Shown here: positions 41,664 through 51,109 of the stretch, piece by piece
Position numbering within the stretch: position 1 is the stretch's first letter
Layout: every line of letters starts with the position of its first letter
Assembly: GCF_017876405.1 (NCBI RefSeq)
Contig: NZ_JAGINW010000001.1
Coordinates: forward strand, 11,359,203-11,423,202
Direction: 5' to 3'
DNA: 64,000 nt
From: Kibdelosporangium banguiense
GTDB taxonomy: Bacteria; Actinomycetota; Actinomycetes; Mycobacteriales; Pseudonocardiaceae
Program-made: the position numbers and the translations under genes
Notes under the pieces: model-generated
What the model was told of the DNA's origin: nothing
What the model saw: the letters and a program-made list of their open reading frames with translations, nothing else
Database searches by the model: none

Positions 41664-43187
41664 ATGGCACGGCGGTCCGGCTCGCCGGTGGTGATCCTGA
41701 GCGTCCTGCTCGTGCTGACTCTGGCGGGCTGGTTCGGGTTCGACTACCTGCGCGACCGGCTGGGCTCGTCGGACTGCGACGTGGTCACGACGTTGCGTGT
41801 GATGGCCGCGCCGGACGTCGCGCCCGCCGTCAGCCGGGTGTCCGAACAGGACGTCGGCGCATGTTATCGGGTCGAGGTGCTTCCGGTCGAATCCGGCACG
41901 GTGATGGACGCCTTGGGCACCAACAACCCTGACGTCTGGATCCCGGAATCCTCGTTGTGGCTGCAGCGGGCACAGGAACGCGGCGCATGGAACATCCCGG
42001 TCTCGGGAACGTCGGTCGCCTCGTCACCGGTCGTGGTTGGCATGACCGACGCCGCGGCGCGTAAGAACGGCTGGCCCGAGGCCCCGCTGACCTGGGCGAA
42101 GGTGTTCAGCGGGGATCCGGCGATCGGGTTCGTCGACCCGGCTGCCGACCCGGTCGGCCTGTCCGCGCTGATCGGCACCGGCGACCTCACCAAGACCGCG
42201 CCGGATCCACCGGCGGCGTACGCGCAGACGTTGCGAAAGCTGACCAAGCACACCGTCCAGAAGCAGGCCGAACTGTTCGCGCCGGGCCTCGACGGCGCGG
42301 TGACCTCAGAGGTCCTGGCACGCAAGCACAATCTGGTCGGCGCGTACGCCGACCCGGCGATCCCCTCGCTGGATTTCCCCTATGTGGTGCTTCCCGGCAC
42401 GCCCGACAACAGGCGTGCTGTCGCACAACAGTTCCTGGGCAAGCTGATCGAGCAGCCCGGGGCGCTCACCGAAGCGGGATTCCGTCCGCCCAACGGCACC
42501 GGAGAGCCCTTCGTCGCGCCGGTCAAGCCACCCGCTGACGTCGACCAGCTGCTCAACCAGTGGGCCGCGGCCAACCGCAGCGCACGGATCCAGGTCGTGC
42601 TGGACGTCTCCGGCTCGATGGCCGCCGCGGTGCCCAAGGCCAACGCCAACCGGATGACGCTCACCCTCAAGGCCGCCGAAGTGGGCATCTCGTTGCTCAA
42701 GCCGACCACGAAGATCGGCCTGTGGCGGTTCTCCACCAGGCTCGACGGCGACAAGGACTACCAGGAAGTCCTGCCCATGCGGCCGCTCAGCGAGCAGCTG
42801 GCCGACGGTGGCCTGGCGAAACTACAGGCCATCAAGGCGATCAACGGCGGCGGAACCGGCCTGTACGACACGGTTCTCGCCGCATACCAGTCCGCACGGC
42901 AGAACTGGGAACCCGGCCGGATCAACCTGGTCGTCGTGCTGACCGACGGCCGCAACGACGACGACGGCAAAGGCATCAGCCAGCAGCAGTTGCTCGAAGA
43001 GCTGGCCAAGCTGCAGGACCCCAAGCGGCCGCTGCAGATCCTCGGCATCGGCATCGGTCCCGACATCGACCCGGTCGAGCTGCGCACGATCACCCATGCC
43101 ACGGGCGGCGAGGCCTACCCGACCCCGGACCCGACCAAGATCACCGACACGTTCTACGCGGCGTTAGGCAGGTTGTTGGAGAAATGA
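41664..43187 (+). CDS. Membrane-anchored substrate-binding/VWA-domain protein
   Basis: A 507-residue protein with one N-terminal membrane anchor (VVILSVLLVLTLAGWFGFDYL). Residues ~40-295 form a solute-binding-protein-like domain (VTTLRVMAAPDVAP, NPDVWIPESSLW). A von Willebrand A domain follows with the full MIDAS set (D-x-S-G-S in VVLDVSGSM, a Thr in NGGGTGLYD and Asp in LVVVLTDGRND). The VWA face should bind a partner through a metal. GGAGG lies ~9 bases before the ATG. The stop overlaps the start of the next gene (ATGA), so the two products probably work together at the cell surface. No transporter ATPase or permease is near. Confidence 0.85.
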   Translation: MARRSGSPVVILSVLLVLTLAGWFGFDYLRDRLGSSDCDVVTTLRVMAAPDVAPAVSRVSEQDVGACYRVEVLPVESGTVMDALGTNNPDVWIPESSLWLQRAQERGAWNIPVSGTSVASSPVVVGMTDAAARKNGWPEAPLTWAKVFSGDPAIGFVDPAADPVGLSALIGTGDLTKTAPDPPAAYAQTLRKLTKHTVQKQAELFAPGLDGAVTSEVLARKHNLVGAYADPAIPSLDFPYVVLPGTPDNRRAVAQQFLGKLIEQPGALTEAGFRPPNGTGEPFVAPVKPPADVDQLLNQWAAANRSARIQVVLDVSGSMAAAVPKANANRMTLTLKAAEVGISLLKPTTKIGLWRFSTRLDGDKDYQEVLPMRPLSEQLADGGLAKLQAIKAINGGGTGLYDTVLAAYQSARQNWEPGRINLVVVLTDGRNDDDGKGISQQQLLEELAKLQDPKRPLQILGIGIGPDIDPVELRTITHATGGEAYPTPDPTKITDTFYAALGRLLEK

Positions 43188-44950
43188 CCGCGACCGCGAC
43201 CCGGCCGGTGACCACCACCCTGGCCATTCCCCGTCCTGTGACCATCGCGGCGATCCTCGTCGCCGGGATCCCCTTCGTCCTGCACGCCTGGGTGCTGTTC
43301 ACCGGCTACTTCGGACACGACGACTTCGTGGTGCTCTACCGGGCCGCAGGCAAGGGCCCGTTCGACCCGGCGTACCTCTTCCAGGACTACAACGGCCACA
43401 TCAAGCCGGGTACGTTCCTGATCGCCTGGCTGGTCACCGCGATCGCGCCGTTGAGCCACACCGTGGCGGTGATTCCGCTGCTGGCCATGCAACTGGCCGC
43501 GTCGGTGCTGCTGTGGCGGCTGCTCGCCCGGGTTTTCGGGCACCGATGGCCGGTTCTGCTGCCGTTCGCGGTGTTCACGTTCTCGCCGTTGATCGCGTTC
43601 CCCACGCTGTGGTGGGCGTACGGGATGGAACTGCTGCCACTGCTGGTGACGATGTTCGGCGCGCTGGGCTCGCACGTGAAGTACCTGGAGACCGGGGAAC
43701 GGCGGCGGATCTGGTTCACAGTCATCTGGAGCGTGGCCGGAATGGCCTTCTATGAGAAGGCTGTCCTGTTCGTGGCTCTGCTGGCCGGGATCACGCTCCT
43801 GCTCGCGCCGGCCGGGCAACGGCTGGCCGCGCTGAAGCAGCATTGGCGGGTCTGGCTCGTTCAAGGCGTGCTGACCGCGCTGTATCTGGTCATCTACATC
43901 ACGTCGACCGCCACCCCGGTACGCGATTCGCCGTTGTCGGTCCAGGCCGTGGCAGAACTTGCCCGCCGGACAGTGGTGGACACGTTCGTGCCCGGTGTTC
44001 TCGGCGGGCCGTGGACGAACTCGTCGTTCGGTGGCGCCATTTCCACGCCTTCGCTGACGCTCCGGCTGGTGGCCGCCGGTCTGGCCATCGCGATCATCAT
44101 CTTCGGCGTGCTGGCCGGACGGTCCCGCGCGGTGCTGGCCTGGGTGTTGCTGCTCGGATACGTCGCGGTCGACCTGGCGCTGGTGATCACCACACGCCTG
44201 CACCAGGTCGGGCCGCTGATCGGCAACGACCCGCGCTACATCGCCGACGCCGTGCCGATCGCGGTGCTCTGTGGTGCGTTCGCGTTCCTCAAACCGGGTG
44301 GAACGGAGACCGGGCTCCGGCGGCCGCTGGTGATCGGCCTGGTGGCGTTGCTGGGCGCCAGTGCGACTTTCAGCTTCCTCCAGCTCGCGCCCGGCCTGAA
44401 ATTCGCCCAGTCACGCCAGTACGTGGACACCGCACGGGCCGGCCTTGAGGCGAATCCGGGGATCACGCTGTACGACACCCCTGTGCCGCGCGAGATCATG
44501 CACGAGTGGTTCGTCGAGGACGGCAAGGCCTCGCGCGTGATCGGCCTGCTGCCCGGCCCGCCCAAGTTCGACCAGCCCGCCGAGACGATGTGGGCCCTGG
44601 ACGACACCGGCACGCCCAAGAAGGTCACCGGTATCAAGGAGCCCGCCATCGGCAGGCCTGGGCCGTATGACAAGTGCGGCTACGCGGTCGGTTACCAGAC
44701 CGCGACGATCCCGTTGAACAGGCGCGTCGACCACCACTCGTTGCTGCGAATGGAGTATTACTCCACCGGCAAGGGCCCGGTCACCATCAGGCTGGGCAAA
44801 GCCACCCAGGATGTCTACTTCCCGGACGGCCTGCATGTGCTGTACATCGTGGTGGAAGGCGGTTTCGACCGGGTCGACATCAACCGCGCGACCCCGGTCG
44901 ACCCGATGTGCGTGGTGAATGTCCAGGTCGGTGCGCCGCTGCTGCGGTGA
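43184..44950 (+). CDS. Polytopic membrane protein, probable GT-C-type glycosyltransferase
   Basis: A 588-residue protein with about ten membrane segments in the first ~400 residues. An early acidic loop motif, GYFGHDDFV, is typical of the catalytic Asp pair of GT-C glycosyltransferases using polyprenyl-phosphate sugars. A ~190-residue outside domain follows. It begins in an ATGA overlap with the substrate-binding/VWA gene and precedes the methyltransferase and AftD genes, all on the same strand. A role in arabinan or other surface-glycan assembly is likely from context; no specific activity is assigned. Confidence 0.75.
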   Translation: MTATATRPVTTTLAIPRPVTIAAILVAGIPFVLHAWVLFTGYFGHDDFVVLYRAAGKGPFDPAYLFQDYNGHIKPGTFLIAWLVTAIAPLSHTVAVIPLLAMQLAASVLLWRLLARVFGHRWPVLLPFAVFTFSPLIAFPTLWWAYGMELLPLLVTMFGALGSHVKYLETGERRRIWFTVIWSVAGMAFYEKAVLFVALLAGITLLLAPAGQRLAALKQHWRVWLVQGVLTALYLVIYITSTATPVRDSPLSVQAVAELARRTVVDTFVPGVLGGPWTNSSFGGAISTPSLTLRLVAAGLAIAIIIFGVLAGRSRAVLAWVLLLGYVAVDLALVITTRLHQVGPLIGNDPRYIADAVPIAVLCGAFAFLKPGGTETGLRRPLVIGLVALLGASATFSFLQLAPGLKFAQSRQYVDTARAGLEANPGITLYDTPVPREIMHEWFVEDGKASRVIGLLPGPPKFDQPAETMWALDDTGTPKKVTGIKEPAIGRPGPYDKCGYAVGYQTATIPLNRRVDHHSLLRMEYYSTGKGPVTIRLGKATQDVYFPDGLHVLYIVVEGGFDRVDINRATPVDPMCVVNVQVGAPLLR

Positions 44951-45002
44951 TCGGCTGATACCACATGGATAACGGAAAACCTGAATATCGTTCAGGCGTC
45001 CC

Positions 45003-45008
45003 TAGAAT
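45003..45008 (+). promoter_or_regulatory. -10 element for leaderless methyltransferase mRNA
   Basis: TAGAAT is a consensus actinobacterial -10 hexamer placed 6 bases before the GTG at 45015, so transcription would start at or next to the first codon. No good -35 was found. A small CCTGAA/TTCAGG stem lies just upstream. Confidence 0.5.
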
Positions 45009-45014
45009 GCCGCG

Positions 45015-45749
45015 GTGAGTTTCGACGAGGTGCGGCGCGACTGGACAACGCTCGGCGCAGAGGACCCGCTGTGGGCAGTACACGTCGCGCCGGACAAGCG
45101 CGGCGGCAAATGGGATGTCGACCAGTTCCTTGAGCTGGGCCGCGCGGACGTGGGCATCGCCCGGGAGTGGCTGACCAGGCTCGCCCTGCCGGCCAGCTGG
45201 AAGCGGGTGCTGGACTTCGGCTGCGGCGCCGGCCGGCTCTCGCAGGCGCTGGCCGAGCACGCCGACGAGGTCGTCGGTGTGGACGTCTCCGAGCCGATGC
45301 TGGCCACGGCCCGCAAACTGGATCGTTCCGGTGGAAAGTGCCAGTTCGTGCACAACGACACACCGGACCTCAAGCAGTTCGGCGACGGGCAGTTCGACCT
45401 CGTCTACTCCGAACTCGTGCTGCAGCACCTGCCCGCCGACGTGATCGACGGCTATCTCGCGGAGTTCATGCGTGTGCTGAATTCCGGTGGCGTCGCGGTC
45501 CTGCAGTGCACCACCCGTCCCCTGTGGACGGTCAAGGGCGCGATGTGGCGGTTCGCGCCGTACCGGCTGGTCGCGCTCGGACAGCGGATCGTGTTGCGCT
45601 ACCCGGCTCCCATGCGGATGACCGCGCTGGCACCGGACCGTCTGAGATCCGTGGTGAGCGCACACGGCGGCGAAGTCGTCGACAGTCTGACCGAGGACAT
45701 CCCGGCAACCCACTGGCAGTCCACGCGGTATGTCGTCCGTAAGGGCTAA
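45015..45749 (+). CDS. Class I SAM-dependent methyltransferase
   Basis: A 244-residue methyltransferase. Motif I is VLDFGCGAGRLSQAL, followed by VVGVDVSEPML, then DLVYSELVLQHLP and a post-core GGVAVLQCTTRP strand. No signal peptide or membrane segment. Its 3' end overlaps the start of the AftD gene by 20 bases, so it may methylate a glycan, lipid or polyprenyl intermediate of that pathway; the substrate is not visible. Probably leaderless (see the -10 element at 45003). Confidence 0.85.
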   Translation: MSFDEVRRDWTTLGAEDPLWAVHVAPDKRGGKWDVDQFLELGRADVGIAREWLTRLALPASWKRVLDFGCGAGRLSQALAEHADEVVGVDVSEPMLATARKLDRSGGKCQFVHNDTPDLKQFGDGQFDLVYSELVLQHLPADVIDGYLAEFMRVLNSGGVAVLQCTTRPLWTVKGAMWRFAPYRLVALGQRIVLRYPAPMRMTALAPDRLRSVVSAHGGEVVDSLTEDIPATHWQSTRYVVRKG

Positions 45750-48700
45750 TCTCTCTCGGGTGCTGACCAGGCTTCGCAATCCCACCGTGCTGGTGATGCT
45801 CGGCCTGACCGTGCTCTCGTTCCTGCAACGCCCTGGTACCACCACTTTCGACACCAAGCTTGACCTGGCCGTGGACCCGGTGGCGTTCCTCGGGCGCGCG
45901 CTGCACCTGTGGAATCCGGCGGCGACCGGCGGTGAGCTGCAGAACCAGGCGTACGGCTACCTGTTCCCGATGGGGCCGTTCTTCGCCGGGTTCCAGCTGA
46001 TCGGGGTCCCGCCCTGGATCGCGCAGCGGCTGTGGTGCGCGTTGCTGCTGTGCCTCGCCTTCGCTGGTGTGCTTGCGGTCGCACGAGCGCTGAAGATAGG
46101 CACGCCTGCGGCGCAGTACACGGGCGCTGTGGCGTACGCCCTGGCGCCGCGCATGCTGACCGAGATCGGCCCGCTGTCGGCCGAGATGCTGGCCGCGGTG
46201 ATGCTGCCTTGGGTTCTGTTGCCGCTGATCAAAGCCGACAGAATCGGGTCGCCGCGGCGCGCGGCAGGCCTGTCCGGGCTGGCGATCCTGTGTATCGGCG
46301 GTATCAACGGCGCCGTCGTGATGATGGTGCTGCTTTTGCCAGGTCTCTGGCTGCTGACGCGGCAATGGACCAAGCAGCACGTGAAGCTTGTGCTGTGGTG
46401 GTGCGCGGCAGTTGTCGCGGCGGTGGTGTGGTGGTTCCTGCCGCTGATGCTGCTCGGCGAGTACAGCCTGCCGTTCGTGGACTACGTCGAGTCGGCCACG
46501 AACACGACCGCGCCGATGTCGCTGTTCCAGGCGTTGCGCGGGACGAACCAGTGGGTGGCGTACGTCTTCGAGGGCAGCCCCTGGTGGCCGTCGGGGTTCA
46601 TGCTGATCGACAACCCCGTGCTGATGTTCGCCACCGGCCTGGTGGCAGCCGTCGGGCTGGTCGGAATCGTCCGGCGTGGCCTGCCCGAACGGATGTTCAT
46701 CACGATCGGCGTGATCACCGCCGTCACCTTCCTGACCATCGGCTACGTCGGCGAGCTCGACAGCCCGCTGTCCACGACCGTCCGTGCGCTGCTGGACGGT
46801 CCACTCGCGCCGCTGCGCAACGTGCACAAGTTCGAGCCCGGGTTACGGCTGCCGTTGATGCTCGGGTTCATGCACGCCGTATCGCGGCTGGGCGTTCCGG
46901 CGCGAGCACGGCTTTCGATTGGTGTCGCGCTTGTGCTGGTCATGGCCGCGCCCGCGTGGTTGTTCACGCTGCGGCCAGGCCCGGGTTGGCAGAGCGTGCC
47001 GGACTACTGGCGTACAGCGATGACGTGGCTGGGCGACAACGATCCGGACGCACGCACGCTTCTGGTGCCCGGCACCGGGTTCGGCGAGTACACGTGGGGA
47101 AAGACCGTTGATGAGCCGGCTCAGGCCCTGGCGCGTTCGCCATGGGCGTTGAGAAGTCAGATCCCGCTTGGGTCCGAGGGCAACACCCGGCTGATGGACG
47201 CGGTCGAGGACGCGCTGGCCGACGGCCGCGGCTCACCCGGACTGGCAGATTTCCTGGCTCGCTCGGGGCATCGTTTCCTGTTGCTGCGTAACGACATCGA
47301 CCGGGCGGCGACGAACGCACCGCCGGTCACGATGATGCGCGACGCGCTGGCCCGTTCCCCCGGGATCGAGCTGATCAAGACGTTCGGCCCGGACGCCAAG
47401 CCCAGCGACCAGCCCGCGGTCAGCTCGGTCGACCTGGACGCCCCGGCCTCGCCCACGCTGGAGATCTACGAGGTCAAACGGCCTGTGGCACGGGCGATGG
47501 CGGTCAACGCCACCGACATCGCGACCGTCAGCGGCGGCCCCGAATCGCTCCTGCCGCTGCTGGATGCCGGTGTGCTGCAACGTGATCGCCCGGCTGTCCT
47601 GGCCGGTGACAGCAACCAGGCGCCGGGCCAGGACTGGCTGGTCACCGACGGTCTGCGGCACCGTGAACGCAATGTCGGGCGCGTGCGTGACAACCTGAGC
47701 CAGACGCTGGCCGCCGACGAGCAGCCGCGGCAGGATCGCCCGGCCACCGACATCCTGCCGTTCCAGGGGCTGCAGCATCAGACAGTGGCGGCGTACCGCG
47801 GTATCCGTGGCGTCACCGCGTCCAGTTCGACCGCTTTCGCCGACTCGGTCAAACGCTCGGACCCGTCCTCGATGCCGTTCGCCGCGATCGACGGCGATCC
47901 GTTCTCCGCCTGGCAGTCCTCGACTGTCGGCGGCCCCGCCGGCCAGTGGCTGGAGGTCGAGCTGGACACACCGCGGGTGGTCGACGAGGTGGACCTCAGG
48001 ATCGTGGACGACTCGCGGGTCGGCTGGCCGGTGACCAGGATCCGGATCACCACCGACTCCGGGTCACGTGATCACGACGTGGGCCGTGGCGGAACGCCGC
48101 AGAAGTTCCCGGTCTCACCGGGTCTGACCAGCAAGATCCGGGTGACTGTGCTGTCGGTGGCGGCCAACCGCGACACCGGCGCCGTCGGGATCGCGGAACT
48201 GGCCGTGCCAGGTGTCACGGCTCAGCGCGCCCTGCAGGCGCCCAGCGACGTCACGCCGAGCGCGAGCCAGCGCACGAGTTTCGTGTTCAGCCGTGGGGCG
48301 CAGCCCCGTTATGCCTGTGCCGCGATCGATCGCGAACAGCGCTGCGATTCCGGGCTGACCCGGCTCGGTGAGGAACCCGACGGGGTGCACCGGCTGTTCC
48401 GCACGTCCCAGCCGGGCAACTACCGTCTCGAAGGGACAGTCCTGCCCTCGATCGGCGGCAAGGTCCCGGTTCCGGCCCAGATATCCGCATCCACCCAGCT
48501 CGCGGGCGATCAGGCCGCAGGCGCGTGGGCGGCCATCGACGGCGACGCGGCGACGACCTGGATCTCCGACTACACCGACCAGGACCCGACGATCGTGATG
48601 GAGTGGCCGCAGGTCCGCAACGTCAACGGCCTCAAGCTGACGACGTCGGCCACCTCGGGCGCGTCCCGGCCGACCGAGGTGGAGATCCGTACACCGATCC

Positions 48701-50037
48701 TGAGCCGCACGGTGCCCGTGTTCTCTGACGGCTCAGTGGATTTCGTGGCCAGCACCAACCGGCTCGACATCACGATCACCAAGACCGAGGGGCAACCCGG
48801 CCGTCCGGCGGGCCCGGCGGGCATCAGCGAAGTCAAGATCAACGGTGCCGAGGATCTGTTCAAGCCGATCCCGCAGACCACCCCGTTCACCGTGCCGTGC
48901 GGGTCGGGCCCAGCCGTGACCGTCGACGGGGTCGCTTACCAGACAACGGTTTCCGGGACGCTGGCCGATATCGTCAACCACCGGCCGCTGGCCCTGGGCA
49001 CATGCCGGGACCTCGTCGAAGGCATCGATCTGCAAGCGCGTGAGCACGAACTGCTCACCGCGAAGTCGGAAGCCTTTGTGGTGCAGGACATCCGGGTACT
49101 GCCCAACACTCCGCCGGCGGCCGCGCCCCGGCAGCGTGCGATCGATGTCCGGGAATGGGGTGTGGCGCAACGGGAACTACGCGTGGCCCCTGGTGAGGCC
49201 GCGATCCTCAGCATCCCGGAGAACGCGAACGAGGGCTGGGTGGCCAAGGTCGACGGGACGCCGTTGGCGCGCACCCGTGTCGACGGCTGGCAGCAGGCCT
49301 GGGTCCTGCCGGGCGGCGGCGAGGTCACGGTCAGCCTGCAGTTCGAGCCGGACATCCCCTACCGGCAACGGCTTCTGATCGGCGCGATCGCGGCCGGTCT
49401 GCTGCTGATCGTCACACTGCTGCCGGTGCGCCGCCGTGTCCCGGTGAGCACCTCGCCCGGCGGCCGTCGCTGGGTGCCGGTGGCACTGGTGATTCTGCTG
49501 GCGGCGCTCGGCGGGGTCCTGGCGATTGTGCTGCTGATCGCGAGTCTGCTTGTCGCCTATGTGTTCCGGCGACGGCGGGCGGTTTCCGGCCTGCTCGCAG
49601 GCGGTGGCATGGCGATCGCGACCGTCGTCGCGGTGATCGGCCGGGTGCAGGGCCACGGCCAGGATTGGGCGTACGGAACCGTTGCGCAGGCTGCGATCCT
49701 GCTCTCGCTCGCGGCGGCCGCGTCAGCGTCGATCGACTGGTTCGACCCGCGACCGGGAGTCGGCGCCGCGGAACTCGATGACGGCTCCGAAGCAGGCCAG
49801 CGCGGCGGTCGCGACGACGGCCCCGGAGACGACCTGCGTCAGCGACCCGTGCCACCAGCCCAGCACCAGAGCGATCTCCACGCCCACGGCCAGCCACGTC
49901 AGCAGGGTCGACCGCCGGTCGGCACTCGCGATCCGGGAGTACAGCAGGATCTGCACCAGCGACAGCAACGACCCGACCAGCGCGAACGGCCAGACGGGAA
50001 TGCTGCTCGACGCGTACGCCGATCCCCCGATCAGTGA
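45730..50037 (+). CDS. aftD: Arabinofuranosyltransferase AftD
   Basis: A 1435-residue DUF3367/AftD-family protein. The N-terminal ~430 residues hold about ten membrane segments with the GT-C core. Then a long outside region contains two galactose-binding-like beta-sandwich modules (around AIDGDPFSAWQS and AIDGDAATTWISD). C-terminal membrane helices finish near residue 1340. AftD adds alpha-(1->3) arabinofuranose branches to arabinogalactan and lipoarabinomannan from decaprenyl-phospho-arabinose. After WFDPRPG the frame continues ~95 residues of Gln/Arg/Gly-rich sequence antisense to the flippase gene; this tail may not be native. The ATG at 45730 overlaps the methyltransferase gene; a GTG at 45760 preceded by TAATCT is an alternative leaderless start. 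Confidence 0.9.
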   Translation: MSSVRANLSRVLTRLRNPTVLVMLGLTVLSFLQRPGTTTFDTKLDLAVDPVAFLGRALHLWNPAATGGELQNQAYGYLFPMGPFFAGFQLIGVPPWIAQRLWCALLLCLAFAGVLAVARALKIGTPAAQYTGAVAYALAPRMLTEIGPLSAEMLAAVMLPWVLLPLIKADRIGSPRRAAGLSGLAILCIGGINGAVVMMVLLLPGLWLLTRQWTKQHVKLVLWWCAAVVAAVVWWFLPLMLLGEYSLPFVDYVESATNTTAPMSLFQALRGTNQWVAYVFEGSPWWPSGFMLIDNPVLMFATGLVAAVGLVGIVRRGLPERMFITIGVITAVTFLTIGYVGELDSPLSTTVRALLDGPLAPLRNVHKFEPGLRLPLMLGFMHAVSRLGVPARARLSIGVALVLVMAAPAWLFTLRPGPGWQSVPDYWRTAMTWLGDNDPDARTLLVPGTGFGEYTWGKTVDEPAQALARSPWALRSQIPLGSEGNTRLMDAVEDALADGRGSPGLADFLARSGHRFLLLRNDIDRAATNAPPVTMMRDALARSPGIELIKTFGPDAKPSDQPAVSSVDLDAPASPTLEIYEVKRPVARAMAVNATDIATVSGGPESLLPLLDAGVLQRDRPAVLAGDSNQAPGQDWLVTDGLRHRERNVGRVRDNLSQTLAADEQPRQDRPATDILPFQGLQHQTVAAYRGIRGVTASSSTAFADSVKRSDPSSMPFAAIDGDPFSAWQSSTVGGPAGQWLEVELDTPRVVDEVDLRIVDDSRVGWPVTRIRITTDSGSRDHDVGRGGTPQKFPVSPGLTSKIRVTVLSVAANRDTGAVGIAELAVPGVTAQRALQAPSDVTPSASQRTSFVFSRGAQPRYACAAIDREQRCDSGLTRLGEEPDGVHRLFRTSQPGNYRLEGTVLPSIGGKVPVPAQISASTQLAGDQAAGAWAAIDGDAATTWISDYTDQDPTIVMEWPQVRNVNGLKLTTSATSGASRPTEVEIRTPILSRTVPVFSDGSVDFVASTNRLDITITKTEGQPGRPAGPAGISEVKINGAEDLFKPIPQTTPFTVPCGSGPAVTVDGVAYQTTVSGTLADIVNHRPLALGTCRDLVEGIDLQAREHELLTAKSEAFVVQDIRVLPNTPPAAAPRQRAIDVREWGVAQRELRVAPGEAAILSIPENANEGWVAKVDGTPLARTRVDGWQQAWVLPGGGEVTVSLQFEPDIPYRQRLLIGAIAAGLLLIVTLLPVRRRVPVSTSPGGRRWVPVALVILLAALGGVLAIVLLIASLLVAYVFRRRRAVSGLLAGGGMAIATVVAVIGRVQGHGQDWAYGTVAQAAILLSLAAAASASIDWFDPRPGVGAAELDDGSEAGQRGGRDDGPGDDLRQRPVPPAQHQSDLHAHGQPRQQGRPPVGTRDPGVQQDLHQRQQRPDQRERPDGNAARRVRRSPDQ

Positions 50038-50943
50038 GACGACGGTCCGGCCGAACAGCATGCACCCCACCACGACGATCGCGTCCGCGGCGGCCACGAT
50101 CGCCAGTGCCTTGGGCACGACCTTGCGCCGGACGTCCTCATTGGCCAGCTTCGGCAGCACGACGACCGCGATCGCGTACGGCAGCCAGTACGCGATCTTG
50201 GTGACCACCGCGCCGACCGCGTACTCACCCGCCTGGTGCGCAGGCAGACTGTGCCGCGCCAGAACGAGATCGAGGTTCACGAGCAACACCAACGCCAGCA
50301 ACGCCTGCACGGCGTGCAGCACTTCGCTGACATGCCCTGCGCCCCGCCGACCCGGCATCGGCCTGCCGCAAAGCAGCCACCCGGTAAGCGCCACCAGCGT
50401 GCCGCCGATCGCGGCTCCCGCGAACGCTCCCACCGGGGTCCGCACGATCAGCAACCCGGCCAGCGTCCCACCGACCCGGCCCACCGCCTCGGTCGCGATC
50501 AGTCTGGCCATCAGGCTGAACCGTTCCGTGCCCTGCAGGATCCCGTAGCAGAGCCCCACAAGGGTGATCGGCGCCAGCGCGAGCGCCAGCAACAGCACTG
50601 CCCACGGCGTGTTCAGGTGCAGCAGTTTCATCAGCAGCGGTGACGCGGCCAAGGCCGCGACCATGATCGTCCCGCTGGTCATCAGCCCGAGCGTGACCAG
50701 CGGCCCCCGGTCCTGCTCCGGCGCTCGCGCCACCTTGAGGGCGACGACGGTCTGCAGGCCCATCGCCGGGACCGCGCCGATCACCAGGATCGCCAGCAGC
50801 GAGCCGAACTCGCCGAACACCGCAGGCGCCAGGGTCCGCGCCGCGATCACCGTCAGTAGATAGCTCGCGATGTTCGACCCGGCGAATGCCACCGCGACCA
50901 GGACAGCGTCCACGCGCGCCCGGGCCGGCAACGTGCTCGCCAT
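49723..50943 (-). CDS. Polysaccharide flippase/transporter (MATE/MVF superfamily)
   Basis: A 406-residue protein with twelve or so membrane segments, beginning VLVAVAFAGSNIASYLLTVI with an RTLAPAVFGEFGSLLAIL loop typical of Wzx-type flippases. The ATG at 50943 has AAGGGGGA upstream; the open frame beyond is noise. It probably exports a polyprenyl-linked glycan. It is convergent with and overlaps the 3' end of aftD by 315 bases, and is divergent from the membrane-protein gene at 51110. Confidence 0.88.
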   Translation of the reverse strand: MASTLPARARVDAVLVAVAFAGSNIASYLLTVIAARTLAPAVFGEFGSLLAILVIGAVPAMGLQTVVALKVARAPEQDRGPLVTLGLMTSGTIMVAALAASPLLMKLLHLNTPWAVLLLALALAPITLVGLCYGILQGTERFSLMARLIATEAVGRVGGTLAGLLIVRTPVGAFAGAAIGGTLVALTGWLLCGRPMPGRRGAGHVSEVLHAVQALLALVLLVNLDLVLARHSLPAHQAGEYAVGAVVTKIAYWLPYAIAVVVLPKLANEDVRRKVVPKALAIVAAADAIVVVGCMLFGRTVVSLIGGSAYASSSIPVWPFALVGSLLSLVQILLYSRIASADRRSTLLTWLAVGVEIALVLGWWHGSLTQVVSGAVVATAALACFGAVIEFRGADSRSRVEPVDRR

Positions 50944-51109
50944 ACGGTCCCCCTTGCTACCGACGGGTAGGACGCAAGGGACTATAGCCGCGAAGCCGGT
51001 ACCCGGCCGCCTGATCATCCTCACCCGCACGGAGCAACCACAGCGATACCCGGTACTTGCTGGGCGATAATGATCGGATCTGGCGCTCGACGCGGAGAGA
51101 GTTGGTGAG

